A stretch of DNA of 22,673 bases from CAZQDP01 sp964592375 (GTDB lineage Bacteria > Bacillota > Clostridia > RUG12999): positions 1 through 22,673 of the forward strand of contig CAZQDP010000037.1 of NCBI GenBank assembly GCA_964592375.1, read 5' to 3'. The notes under the pieces were generated by a model. It did not search any database, was not told the origin of the DNA, and worked only from the letters and a program-made list of their open reading frames with translations. The position numbers and the translations under genes were made by a program. Below are positions 14,212-22,105 of the stretch, in pieces (position 1 is the stretch's first letter; each line of letters begins with the position of its first letter).

Positions 14212-14259
14212 CAAACCATAAAGAAATACCGCACATTGGCGGTATTTCTTTATGGTTTG
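14212..14259. repeat. 21-bp perfect inverted repeat (possible terminator)
   Basis: A 21-base arm at 14212-14232 is repeated perfectly as its reverse complement at 14239-14259, with only a 6-base loop. The inner half (AAAGAAATACCGC against GCGGTATTTCTTT) resembles a bidirectional terminator, but no clean T-run follows. It lies 109 bases after the yneA-like stop; the sequence before it (14103-14211) shows nothing else. Confidence 0.6.
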
Positions 14260-14285
14260 CCGGATAAAAATGATTTCTAAAAAAT

Positions 14286-14307
14286 AAAAAAGCCGCTTAT
14301 CAGCGGC
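14286..14307 (-). terminator. Intrinsic terminator of rpmE
   Basis: On the minus strand GCCGC and GCGGC pair around TGATAA (14292-14307), followed by six T (14286-14291). It lies 6 bases after the rpmE stop codon. Confidence 0.85.
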
Positions 14308-14312
14308 CTTAT

Positions 14313-14519
14313 TTATTTTGCTTCAAGATTAAATCTCTTCCTAAATTTCTCTACACGTCCGCCAGTATCAATAAGCTTCTGTTTGCCTGTAAAAAATGGA
14401 TGACATTTTGAGCATATTTCAACATGAATATCCTTTTTTGTAGAGCCGGTTTCAATTAATTCTCCGCATGCACACTTAATTGTGGTGGAAGCGTAATTTG
14501 GATGTATGCTTTCCTTCAT
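14313..14519 (-). CDS. rpmE: 50S ribosomal protein L31 (zinc-binding form)
   Basis: A 68-residue ribosomal protein at the interface of the two subunits. The zinc ligands C16, C18, C36 and C39 are all present, so this is the zinc-containing form rather than the zinc-independent paralogue. HPNY near the N-terminus and the CHPFFTGKQKLIDTGGRVEKF stretch are diagnostic. The ATG start has AGGTGA about 6 bases upstream. It is a single-gene unit with its own promoter (14562-14590) and terminator. Confidence 0.98.
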   Translation of the reverse strand: MKESIHPNYASTTIKCACGELIETGSTKKDIHVEICSKCHPFFTGKQKLIDTGGRVEKFRKRFNLEAK

Positions 14520-14561
14520 GGCAATTCACCTCACTTATCTGTTGTCATATCATGTCTTGGT

Positions 14562-14590
14562 ATTGTATCATATTTTTTTATAAAATGCAA
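14562..14590 (-). promoter_or_regulatory. SigA promoter of rpmE
   Basis: On the minus strand: TTGCAT (14585-14590), 17 bases, TACAAT (14562-14567). The leader is about 35 bases. Confidence 0.6.
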
Positions 14591-14687
14591 TACTTTTTTA
14601 AACTTTTTCCTCGTTTTTGCCCATTCCTTATTGATATGCCACTTTTTTAACCCACTCAATGTGCAAGAGGAAGGTGTTTTTGTTTTT

Positions 14688-14728
14688 AAAAAAGGCAGCC
14701 GCACCGGCTAAAAGCGATGCAAGCTGCC
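14688..14728 (-). terminator. Intrinsic terminator of the EF-G-like gene
   Basis: On the minus strand GGCAGC (14723-14728) pairs with GCTGCC (14694-14699), and six T follow (14688-14693). The long loop may hold a small inner stem. It lies 12 bases after the stop codon. Confidence 0.75.
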
Positions 14729-14740
14729 CTTTTGATGGCT

Positions 14741-16801
14741 TTATTCCGCCTTTTCCTTTTTATGCTGTTCTATGACCTTTTGTGCTACCATGGGAGGTGC
14801 CTGTTCATATCTTTCAAAGGAATATGCAAATTTTCCACGCCCATGGGTCATGGAACGCAGGTCTATTGCATATTTAAACATTTCAGACATTGGAATTTCA
14901 GCCACAACCATCCCCGGCTCCATGCCAAGCACGCGGCCTCTTCGTTTATTAATATCCCCCATCACATCACCTGTATATTCATCCGGTACATTGACCTGCA
15001 AACGGCCAATGGGTTCTAATAAGATGGGATTTGCTTTAACAAGCTCTTTAAATGCCAAATGCGCCGCCATTTTAAAGGACATTTCAGAAGAATCCACATC
15101 ATGGTAGGAGCCATCACAAAGTGTTGCCTTAATCCCTACCGCTCTGTAGCCTGCTTGAATGCCTTCCACCATCATTTCTCGCAGACCTTTTTCAACTGCC
15201 GGATGGAAGTTTTTCGGAACAGACCCTCCAAAAATTTTCTCTTCAAAAACAAGATCGTCTCCCTCGCAAGGTTCAAATTCCATTTTTACATGGCCATATT
15301 GCCCATGACCGCCGGATTGCTTTTTGTGCTTGCCTTCTGCTTGAATTTTTTTGGTGATGGTTTCTCTATAGGTTACCTTCGGTTCGCACAAAGACACCTC
15401 CGTCCCCATATCCTTCAGCTTATGAACAATTACTTCCAAATGCTGATCTCCAAGGCCTGAGATAATCAGCTGGTGAATTTCGGCATCATTTCTATAACTA
15501 AAGGTGTAGTCTTCCTCGGAAAGCTTTGTAAGGCCTACGCCTATTTTATCTTCATCACCACGGGCCTTTGGCACAATTGCCATAGAGTATACCGGCTTTG
15601 GAAATGCAATTCCATCGAATATAACCGGCGAAGCAGGTGCACACAAGGTATCCCCCGTATGGGTTACAGTAAGCTTCGCCACCGCGCCGATATCTCCTGC
15701 ACTAAGCGTTGCTACTTCCGATTTTTCTTTTCCGCGAAGCACCAGGAGCGGCCCAATTTTTTCATTGGCTTCCCGATTTGAATTGAGCATAGCACTGTTG
15801 CTCTTCATCACGCCGGAATATACCTTAAACAAGGAAAGCTTTCCAACATAAGGGTCAGAGATCGTCTTAAATACAAATGCCGCAAGCGCTCCTGAATCTT
15901 CAGGCGTGAGCGCTTTGGAATTTTCATCTTTATCCTTGACAATGACCGCCTCCCGATCAAGCGGACTTGGCAGATAGTCCACCACTACATCCATGAAAGT
16001 GTTTATGTTTACATTTTGCGTTGCACTGCCGCAGAAAACCGGAAACAGTGTGCGCCCGGCCACTGCCTTGCGAACGCCACCCGCCAGTTCTTCGTCGGTA
16101 AAGGGTTCATCTGCAAAAAACTTTTCCATCAGCGCCTCGTCTGATTCTGCAATGGCTTCTGCTAGGCCGGCCTTGATATTGTCAATATCTGATGCAATAT
16201 CCGCCGGAACCGGAATTTGCACAAGCGCTTTGCCATCAAATTGATACGCGCACCGCTTGAGTACATCCACATAACCTATAAATTTTTCTCCTTCCTTTAC
16301 AGGTATCTGTAGCGGAACCACGGCGCTACCGAATTTGGCCTGCATTCCTGCCAATATATTTGAGAAATTCACATTTTCTTCGTCAACGCGGTTTACAAAA
16401 AAACAAACCGGCACCTTATTTTCCGAGCACATTTCAAAAGCGTTTTCACTGCCTACCTCAACGCCCGATTTGGCATTGATAACCACAAGGGCAGTATCTG
16501 CCACTCGCAGTCCACTGATCATATCTCCGACAAAATCAAAATAACCGGGCGTATCAATAATATTGATTTTTTTGCCCTTCCATTCCGCACTCGCTACAGC
16601 GGCACGTATGGAAATACCTCTTTTGATTTCCTCCGAATCATAATCACAAACAGTATTCCCATCTGCAATCTTTCCCATTCTGGAGAGAACCCCGGTATTC
16701 ATTAACATTGCCTCCGCAAGCGAAGTCTTGCCCGCCTTACTGTGGGCAACCAAGCATACATTCCTAATGTCTTTTCCGATGTAGGTGTTCATAAAATACA
16801 C
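14741..16801 (-). CDS. Elongation factor G-like translational GTPase (EF-G paralogue)
   Basis: A 686-residue translation factor GTPase with all five EF-G domains, but of the divergent paralogue group found in many Firmicutes. Switch and guanine motifs depart from EF-G: P-loop AHSKAGKT (19-26), RGISI (61-65), DTPGYFDF (83-90), and NRVD (137-140) where EF-G has NKMD. The histidine of DTPGH, which activates water in EF-G, is tyrosine (Y87). Domain IV keeps a glycine-rich loop (SGGHGQYG), and the C-terminal MTHGRG stretch is present. GTG 16801 is chosen because GGGAGG ends 4 bases upstream; ATG 16792 is an alternative that matches the family N-terminus but is 13 bases from that site. Its exact ribosomal role is unknown; it probably does not replace canonical fusA. 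Confidence 0.88.
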   Translation of the reverse strand: MYFMNTYIGKDIRNVCLVAHSKAGKTSLAEAMLMNTGVLSRMGKIADGNTVCDYDSEEIKRGISIRAAVASAEWKGKKINIIDTPGYFDFVGDMISGLRVADTALVVINAKSGVEVGSENAFEMCSENKVPVCFFVNRVDEENVNFSNILAGMQAKFGSAVVPLQIPVKEGEKFIGYVDVLKRCAYQFDGKALVQIPVPADIASDIDNIKAGLAEAIAESDEALMEKFFADEPFTDEELAGGVRKAVAGRTLFPVFCGSATQNVNINTFMDVVVDYLPSPLDREAVIVKDKDENSKALTPEDSGALAAFVFKTISDPYVGKLSLFKVYSGVMKSNSAMLNSNREANEKIGPLLVLRGKEKSEVATLSAGDIGAVAKLTVTHTGDTLCAPASPVIFDGIAFPKPVYSMAIVPKARGDEDKIGVGLTKLSEEDYTFSYRNDAEIHQLIISGLGDQHLEVIVHKLKDMGTEVSLCEPKVTYRETITKKIQAEGKHKKQSGGHGQYGHVKMEFEPCEGDDLVFEEKIFGGSVPKNFHPAVEKGLREMMVEGIQAGYRAVGIKATLCDGSYHDVDSSEMSFKMAAHLAFKELVKANPILLEPIGRLQVNVPDEYTGDVMGDINKRRGRVLGMEPGMVVAEIPMSEMFKYAIDLRSMTHGRGKFAYSFERYEQAPPMVAQKVIEQHKKEKAE

Positions 16802-17056
16802 GATACCTCCCAAAAAATATTTTTGTATTAAAGCTGCATACTGATTTGCAAATGCGCTTTGTGAAACAAAAAACACATATCTATATTTATTCTACTTTCT
16901 TGCCGTTTACCCCTCTATGTATTTCAAAAAAAATCACGATTTTTATTATGTATTCATGTGCATTTTATACAATATATATATTATCAGGTCATAAATTTGG
17001 CACTTCTATAAGCAATTTGCACAAATAATTTCGCGTTTTTTATACATTTTCTGCAT
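16802..17056. other. AT-rich intergenic region without a gene
   Basis: About 255 bases between the EF-G-like gene and the terminator of the next minus-strand gene. It contains the GGGAGG ribosome binding site (16806-16811), A/T runs and short TATA-type tracts near 16960-16985. I find no convincing -35/-10 pair, no RNA motif and no ORF with a ribosome binding site. Confidence 0.5.
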
Positions 17057-17098
17057 AAAAAAGGACCCCATGCATCGCATTTTACTTTGCACGGGGTC
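17057..17098 (-). terminator. Intrinsic terminator of the small membrane-protein gene
   Basis: On the minus strand GACCCCGTGCA pairs with TGCATGGGGTC (arms 17088-17098 and 17064-17074, one G-T wobble), and six T follow after one C (17057-17062). Confidence 0.8.
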
Positions 17099-17104
17099 GC
17101 TTCT

Positions 17105-17374
17105 CTACATATTCCTTAGTATGGATTTGCCAAGGTATTTATCAATCACCTCTAACGGCTTATCGGTATGTAGCGAAAAATGATACACCACGCCGCCGCC
17201 TTTTTCAAGAAGATTGATTTGCCGCAATGCATCCTCCTGCGCTTCGTCTATTTCAATAGCAATCAGCGCAACACGTTTTGCAGGCACATATACCTCGGCG
17301 GGCGTCGCCCACATAATGGCAAAATATCCTCCGCATGTTGCGGCAAGCAAAAGGATAAGTATCACAATAGGCAT
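17105..17374 (-). CDS. Small single-pass membrane protein of unknown function
   Basis: I do not recognise this 89-residue protein. It begins with a hydrophobic segment (about 2-22), likely a membrane anchor. A soluble tail of about 65 residues follows with alternating strand-helix-strand character (VALIAIEID, then EDALRQINLL, then GGVVYHFSL, then PLEVIDKYL), possibly a small alpha/beta domain. ATG 17374 is chosen because AAAGGA lies 10 bases upstream; ATG 17407 has no such site. The clear terminator just downstream and a possible -10 box upstream (17429-17434) support a real, separately transcribed gene. It lies between era and the EF-G-like gene. Confidence 0.65.
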   Translation of the reverse strand: MPIVILILLLAATCGGYFAIMWATPAEVYVPAKRVALIAIEIDEAQEDALRQINLLEKGGGVVYHFSLHTDKPLEVIDKYLGKSILRNM

Positions 17375-17428
17375 GAAGACCGCATCCTTTTTTATGAAGT
17401 TGCACATTGTGCCAAAGGTTATATTGCT

Positions 17429-17434
17429 ATTATA
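17429..17434 (-). promoter_or_regulatory. Possible -10 box for the small membrane-protein gene
   Basis: TATAAT on the minus strand, 55 bases before the chosen start. The -35 region 17 bases upstream (ACACCA) is poor, so this is tentative. Confidence 0.3.
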
Positions 17435-17474
17435 TGCCTACCCTAAGCCGTTGGTGTTATAAAAAGGTGCACCT

Positions 17475-17519
17475 AAAAACGTAGAAGATGTTTTTTTGGC
17501 AACTGCCGCTTGTCTTCTA
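17475..17519 (-). terminator. Possible terminator of the era operon
   Basis: On the minus strand TAGAAGA (17513-17519, including the era stop) pairs with TCTTCTA (17482-17488) around a long loop that contains the small stem GGCA/TGCC. CG and five T follow (17475-17479). The long loop makes this weaker than the other terminators here. Confidence 0.4.
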
Positions 17520-18404
17520 TTCATATCCAAAACTGCGCATGAGAAAATTACTGTCTCTCCAGTCCTCTTTCACCTTCACCCATAGCTGTAAATAGACCTG
17601 CTTGCCCTCCATTTTCTCTATGTCCTCTCGCGCGCGCTGACCTACACGTTTGAGCATTGTCCCACCCTTGCCAATAATAATTCCTTTGTGTGTCTGCTTT
17701 TCGCAATAAATGGTGGCCTCAATTTTTACAATTTTTTCTTCTTCTTTATATTGCATAATTTCAACCGCAATGCCATGGGGCACCTCTTTGTTTAAAAGAC
17801 CTAAGATTTTTTCTCTGATAATCTCTGCGGCCACTTGCCTCTGAGGCATGTCTGTTATAACGTCCTCCGGATAGAACATGGGCCCTACTGGTAATAATTT
17901 TTCAATTTCTGCAATTAGCTCTTTTAGGCCTACTGACTTCTTCGCACTCACCGGCACGATGGATGCAAAGCTACATAGCTTAGAAATGGTAGCAATCTGA
18001 GGCAAAATCAGCTCTTTGCTTACCAGATCCACCTTGTTAATCACCAAAATCACCGGAAGTGCGCTTTGCTTTATTTCAGCCAGTATCGTCTCTTCACTAG
18101 TAGAAGGCGCCCTACCCGCTTCGGTTACGAAAACCACAACATCCGCATCCATTGCGGAATCCTTTGCGGCCCTTACCATATATTCTCCCAGCTTGTTGCG
18201 AGGGGAATGAATTCCGGGTGTGTCTACAAAAACAATTTGATTGTTTTGCGTGGTGCGAATGGCCAGTATCTTATTACGGGTGGTTTGTGGTTTATCGGAA
18301 ATGATTGCAAGCTTTTGTCCAAGCATGGCATTAACAAGTGTAGATTTCCCTACATTCGGCCTTCCAACAACTGCTACAAAACCCGAGCGATATTCATTAC
18401 TCAT
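17517..18404 (-). CDS. era: GTPase Era (16S rRNA/30S assembly)
   Basis: Era is an essential GTPase that binds the 3' end of 16S rRNA and helps mature the 30S subunit. The 295-residue protein has GRPNVGKS (14-21), DTPG (61-64), NKVD (123-126) and SAK (153-155). A C-terminal KH RNA-binding domain follows with the GKGG loop at 245-248. I chose ATG 18404 with AAGGAAG upstream; the long in-frame extension to 18500 overlaps dgkA and is not real. It is the last gene of the yqfC-to-era cluster, 43 bases after dgkA. Confidence 0.97.
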   Translation of the reverse strand: MSNEYRSGFVAVVGRPNVGKSTLVNAMLGQKLAIISDKPQTTRNKILAIRTTQNNQIVFVDTPGIHSPRNKLGEYMVRAAKDSAMDADVVVFVTEAGRAPSTSEETILAEIKQSALPVILVINKVDLVSKELILPQIATISKLCSFASIVPVSAKKSVGLKELIAEIEKLLPVGPMFYPEDVITDMPQRQVAAEIIREKILGLLNKEVPHGIAVEIMQYKEEEKIVKIEATIYCEKQTHKGIIIGKGGTMLKRVGQRAREDIEKMEGKQVYLQLWVKVKEDWRDSNFLMRSFGYE

Positions 18405-18447
18405 ATTTATCTTCCTTTCCCTTTTCCTTTGCGCTTTGCGCCACCTA

Positions 18448-18915
18448 CTATTTCTGCCCTCTTTGTCCCCCTCGCACAAACAAGAAGGAGAATGCCGCAT
18501 AACTCACAACCAATACAAGATACACCGGGCTACCCAGTATACGATGTATAATCTCCCATATTTTTTCCGGCTTGTACAAAATCAAAACGCCAATGATCAC
18601 AGATAAAACGGCAGCAATCAGAGGAATAGAGGAAGCCGCATCTTTTGCTTTTCTTGCCCTTTCATCATAATACTGCACAGCAGTATTGACTGCCTGTTCA
18701 ATGGCAGTATTTATTCCCTCACATAAAATCACAAGAAAAACAACGAATACAAGCAGCGCGTATTCCAATCTGGATACATCCATAAAAGCTGCCATGACCA
18801 GCACAAAAAAACCGGCACAGATTTGAATGCGGATATTGGTTTCATCCTTTATCAGCACCTTAAAGCCATTGATGGCATTTGTAAGGCTTTCTCCTATGTT
18901 TCTGTTCTTTAGCAT
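18448..18915 (-). CDS. dgkA: Diacylglycerol/undecaprenol kinase (DgkA family)
   Basis: An integral membrane kinase. In Gram-positives this family phosphorylates undecaprenol to recycle the cell-wall lipid carrier. The signature EGINTAIEQAV (66-76) and the cytoplasmic KAKDAASS stretch (89-96) are present, with E25 in the first amphipathic region. Three family membrane segments lie near 32-46, 52-66 and 97-113. A fourth hydrophobic segment (131-147) makes the protein 155 residues, longer than the usual 120-130. ATG 18915 is chosen because AAGGGTG lies about 7 bases upstream; ATG 18933 has no ribosome binding site. It is flanked by ybeY and era, as in many Firmicutes. Confidence 0.92.
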   Translation of the reverse strand: MLKNRNIGESLTNAINGFKVLIKDETNIRIQICAGFFVLVMAAFMDVSRLEYALLVFVVFLVILCEGINTAIEQAVNTAVQYYDERARKAKDAASSIPLIAAVLSVIIGVLILYKPEKIWEIIHRILGSPVYLVLVVSYAAFSFLFVRGGQRGQK

Positions 18916-18948
18916 TGTTTTCACCCTTTTCATCGCGCCATCGGCACG

Positions 18949-19437
18949 TTATTCCCGCCTTAGTCCCATGGCAGAAAGAATTTGCTCCTGCTTCAATAGC
19001 ATGGCGGCCTCCTCCTGCGCATCCATATGGTCGTGCCCCAGCAAATGCAACACGGAATGCACACATAAGAAGGCGACCTCCCGCATAATGGAATGACCAT
19101 ACTCCTGTGCCTGCTCCTCTGCCTTTTGGTAGGATAGCACCATATCCCCTAACATTAGCACATCTCCATCAAAATCCTCCTTATCGGGAGATGGCACGCC
19201 CGGTGCCGAACACGTGACCATGGGAAAAGATAGTACGTCCGTGGGCTTGTCCACCCCACGATGGGCAAGATTAAGTGCCTGCATTTGCTCATTATTTGTA
19301 ATGATGCAGGAAATTTCCGTTTCATAGGCTACCGCGCAGTCATGAAGTGCTGCTGCTACTGCTTTTTCAATGACGCTGATGATTTCCTCCGGCACCCGGT
19401 AGTCCTCCGGCAGATATGAAAAAAGTATATTGTTCAT
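18949..19437 (-). CDS. ybeY: Endoribonuclease YbeY (rRNA maturation factor)
   Basis: A single-strand-specific metallo-endoribonuclease used in 16S rRNA 3'-end maturation and ribosome quality control. The 162-residue protein has the zinc motif HSVLHLLGHDH with ligands H127, H131 and H137. The preceding conserved TDVLSFP (66-72) and GDVLML (91-96) stretches are also typical. The ATG start has AAAGGGG 8 bases upstream, within the end of phoH. Its place beside era fits their shared role in 30S maturation. Confidence 0.96.
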   Translation of the reverse strand: MNNILFSYLPEDYRVPEEIISVIEKAVAAALHDCAVAYETEISCIITNNEQMQALNLAHRGVDKPTDVLSFPMVTCSAPGVPSPDKEDFDGDVLMLGDMVLSYQKAEEQAQEYGHSIMREVAFLCVHSVLHLLGHDHMDAQEEAAMLLKQEQILSAMGLRRE

Positions 19438-19449
19438 CTTATTTCCCCT

Positions 19450-20439
19450 TTACTGGTCGATCATTGGTTTTTGGATTGTCTTAAATTTGGTTCTAGCCCC
19501 TTGCTCGTAGGCCTTGACTATTTTTTGCACAAGCGGATGGCGCACCACATCCTTTTCGCTGAAATAGCAAAATTCTATGCCCTCAATATCCCCTAGGATA
19601 CGAATGGCTTCTTTCAGTCCCGAGGTCTTTCCGCCGGGCAGGTCGATTTGTGTAATATCCCCTGTAATGACGCATCGGCTGGCATACCCCATGCGTGTTA
19701 AAAACATTTTCATCTGCTCCTGGGTGGTGTTCTGGGCTTCATCTAAGATAATAAACGCATCATCCAAGGTGCGACCTCTCATATACGCCAACGGTGCCAC
19801 CTCAATGGCGCCTCTCTCGGTATTGCGTTGATAGCTTTCATATCCCATCATATCATAAAGCGCATCATATAGCGGCCGCAAATAGGGGTCAATCTTCGTT
19901 TGCAAATCACCCGGTAAAAATCCAAGCTTTTCTCCTGCTTCCACTGCCGGACGGGTAAAAATAATTCTGCTGACCTCTTTGTTTCGAAAAGCCTTGACGG
20001 CCATTGCCACTGCCAAATAGGTTTTGCCCGTGCCGGCAGGGCCAACGCCAAACACAATGGGGTTTTTGGCAATGGCTTTCACATATTTTTTCTGACCCAG
20101 CGTTTTAGACTTCACCGGTCTACCCTTGGCGCTGATACAGATACAATCATCACTCAGCTCTGCCAAATGGCCGTCCAGTCCGTCCTCCACCATGGAAATA
20201 ACATATCGGGTATTCTGCTCCGTGAGGGTATCTCCCTTTTTGAGCATCAAGATCAGCGCCTCCACTACCCTGCGAGCTTTCCCTACCGCTTCCTCGCTGC
20301 CTGTAATTTTGAGGTGTGTTTCGCGGTTGAGAAGCTTTACGCCCAATTCATTTTCAATGAGCTTTGCATTATCATCAAAGCTACCAAACAGTGTAATCAT
20401 CGTAGCCACACTGTCAATTTCCATCATCATTTCGCCCAA
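19450..20439 (-). CDS. phoH: PhoH-like ATPase
   Basis: A cytoplasmic P-loop ATPase related to superfamily 1 helicases, associated with RNA metabolism through its constant linkage with ybeY. Walker A is GPAGTGKT (133-140), Walker B is FIILDEAQN, and FTRPAVEAGEKLGFLPGD is a family hallmark. An N-terminal KH-like region (about 15-65) precedes the ATPase domain. The start is probably TTG 20439, 10 bases after AAGGAG. The ATG triplet at 20430-20422 is an alternative but lacks a well-spaced site. An upstream in-frame ATG at 20505 overlaps yqfD and is rejected. It follows yqfD by 20 bases. Confidence 0.93.
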   Translation of the reverse strand: MGEMMMEIDSVATMITLFGSFDDNAKLIENELGVKLLNRETHLKITGSEEAVGKARRVVEALILMLKKGDTLTEQNTRYVISMVEDGLDGHLAELSDDCICISAKGRPVKSKTLGQKKYVKAIAKNPIVFGVGPAGTGKTYLAVAMAVKAFRNKEVSRIIFTRPAVEAGEKLGFLPGDLQTKIDPYLRPLYDALYDMMGYESYQRNTERGAIEVAPLAYMRGRTLDDAFIILDEAQNTTQEQMKMFLTRMGYASRCVITGDITQIDLPGGKTSGLKEAIRILGDIEGIEFCYFSEKDVVRHPLVQKIVKAYEQGARTKFKTIQKPMIDQ

Positions 20440-20459
20440 TTTGCTTACACTCCTTTTTC

Positions 20460-21644
20460 TTATTGTGGTTCTATCCGCATTTGTTTTGCAATATCCATCA
20501 ACCACTGCACCTTGACTTTTACTTTTATATTTGTATCATCTACAGGAGAAGGCTCTGAACTAACCTGCAAAATGTTCACCTGGGTATACCTACTTTTAAT
20601 TTTTTCTACAATCTCTTTTTCTATATCCTGCTTTAAATCTTCAAATGTATACATCACGCTGTCTATCATCATTTCCGAATATTTTGCAAAGCGGATGCGC
20701 ACCGGCAGTTTGATAACACCAATGTTCAGCTCTTTTACTGTAAAATCACAAGTATAGCCTGCATAGCCGGGACTATATTTGATAAAAAGTGGAATATTGA
20801 TATTATGTATCATCACGGTGCATTTTGTGCTTTTTCTGCCCGTAGGCGATCTTCTCACACCTACAAGACAATAGACCCCGGATGTTTCTTTTGCAACCTT
20901 TGCCATTACTTCTCCTGCAGCAGCCACATATCGCCGTTCCATCACCGTGCTTTCCAGTTCTCCACTGATAAGCACCTGATCCTTTGCCACAGAATAACCC
21001 ACCTTCACATTGGGTTTTCCCTCCTTGACCACCATTCGGGTAATAATTCCACCCTCCGTTGCAACGACATGGCAGGGTGCAGTGGATACCATGGTTGGCA
21101 TCGGCAATTTCTCTTTAATTCTGACAATTGCCTTCACTCCTCGAATATCTACCCATAGCCAAGATAGTTTATCAATTTTACTTAACATTTCCTGCTGAAT
21201 TTTTTGCCGTTCAACAGAAGATGTATATACCCCCGGCTTCAGTCCGCTGTTTTGAAGCTCCTGCTTAATCAAATCCTCACTAATCAAATATGCCCCGTCA
21301 ATTTCCACGCTCCAAATGTGCAGACTAAACCAAATGGCACAGCCTGCAAACAGTAATAGCCCCAAGGCTAAGGATTTTCTGCGAAGAAAGCGATGCGTTT
21401 TAAAAGGCATTCCTTTTTTCTTTATAATGCCAATGCGAGTATGGGTTTTCCTCGCGCTCTCCCGAAGTGCGCGAAAGCCATCGGGGCTGACACTTGCCGT
21501 GAGACAATTTGCACCTTTTTTTTTAATATCCCATAATAAGACCTGCCGGTTGGTGCAAATATTGATAAATCTCTCCAAAAAATTCCCTTCGGCTTTTATT
21601 ATAACATATCCTCTGAAAAAATTAAACAGGTAAATGAAAAACAA
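20460..21644 (-). CDS. yqfD: Sporulation protein YqfD
   Basis: YqfD is a SigmaE-regulated membrane-anchored protein of endospore formers, needed at an engulfment-related step. This 394-residue protein has the typical N-terminal module (RGYVIIKAEGNFLERFINIC), one transmembrane segment (about 91-109), then a long extracytoplasmic part. That part begins with a FtsQ/POTRA-like stretch (VEIDG, ISEDLIKQEL, GVKAIVRIKEKLP). The start is TTG 21644: AGGAGG lies 9 bases upstream, and no ATG is near. It follows yqfC by 46 bases and precedes phoH, the standard order. Confidence 0.92.
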   Translation of the reverse strand: MFFIYLFNFFRGYVIIKAEGNFLERFINICTNRQVLLWDIKKKGANCLTASVSPDGFRALRESARKTHTRIGIIKKKGMPFKTHRFLRRKSLALGLLLFAGCAIWFSLHIWSVEIDGAYLISEDLIKQELQNSGLKPGVYTSSVERQKIQQEMLSKIDKLSWLWVDIRGVKAIVRIKEKLPMPTMVSTAPCHVVATEGGIITRMVVKEGKPNVKVGYSVAKDQVLISGELESTVMERRYVAAAGEVMAKVAKETSGVYCLVGVRRSPTGRKSTKCTVMIHNINIPLFIKYSPGYAGYTCDFTVKELNIGVIKLPVRIRFAKYSEMMIDSVMYTFEDLKQDIEKEIVEKIKSRYTQVNILQVSSEPSPVDDTNIKVKVKVQWLMDIAKQMRIEPQ

Positions 21645-21690
21645 TTTAATTTTCCTCCTAAACGCTTTTTCCTACTGCCTATGAACAATA

Positions 21691-21984
21691 TTACAAAATG
21701 TACTCTACAATGGAGATAATACCATCAATAATCAGATATTCCGTGGTAACCGTTCTCATCACCAAGTTCCTGCCTGTTATTTTGATCATATATTGATCTG
21801 TTGCAATGCGCACGATTTCATCTGTATACTCAATAATACCACAGCTACCCTCTACGGTGCAGCTTGTATTGGCTTCAATATTCACACCTATGCGACCTCT
21901 TACAAAATCTTTTGGCATATCAAGTGCTGTTTGCAGCTTCTCCCCGACATGTCGCATCACTGTCCCTCGCCCCTTGCCCTTCAC
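21691..21984 (-). CDS. yqfC: Sporulation protein YqfC (YabP/YqfC family)
   Basis: A small sporulation protein, always upstream of yqfD in endospore formers. The 97-residue sequence has the family features: the amphipathic N-terminal helix with MPKDFV, the CTVEGSCGIIEYTDEIVRI beta region, and the ending IIDGIISIVEYI. GTG 21984 is preferred because AAAGGA lies 8 bases upstream. ATG 21993 is too close to that site, and ATG 21957 (GAGGG upstream) is possible and would give 88 residues. The intergenic region toward ylbJ may hold SigmaE promoters in both directions, but I see only a weak candidate on this side. Confidence 0.9.
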   Translation of the reverse strand: MKGKGRGTVMRHVGEKLQTALDMPKDFVRGRIGVNIEANTSCTVEGSCGIIEYTDEIVRIATDQYMIKITGRNLVMRTVTTEYLIIDGIISIVEYIL

Positions 21985-22049
21985 CTGCAACATCCTTTCC
22001 GTTTTAGTATCTTCATTTTTTCTTGTAATAATATATTACTGCACAAAGG

Positions 22050-22078
22050 GTCTATATATGCCAAGGCTTTCATACTAT
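22050..22078 (+). promoter_or_regulatory. SigmaE-like promoter of ylbJ
   Basis: GTCTATAT (22050-22057), 13 bases, CATACTAT (22071-22078). The -10 is one base from the SigmaE consensus CATACANT as I remember it, and the -35 is a partial match. The start codon lies 28 bases after the -10. ylbJ is a SigmaE gene in B. subtilis. Confidence 0.5.
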
Positions 22079-22105
22079 TGATATAAAAGGGGGATGATTG
22101 TCCGA

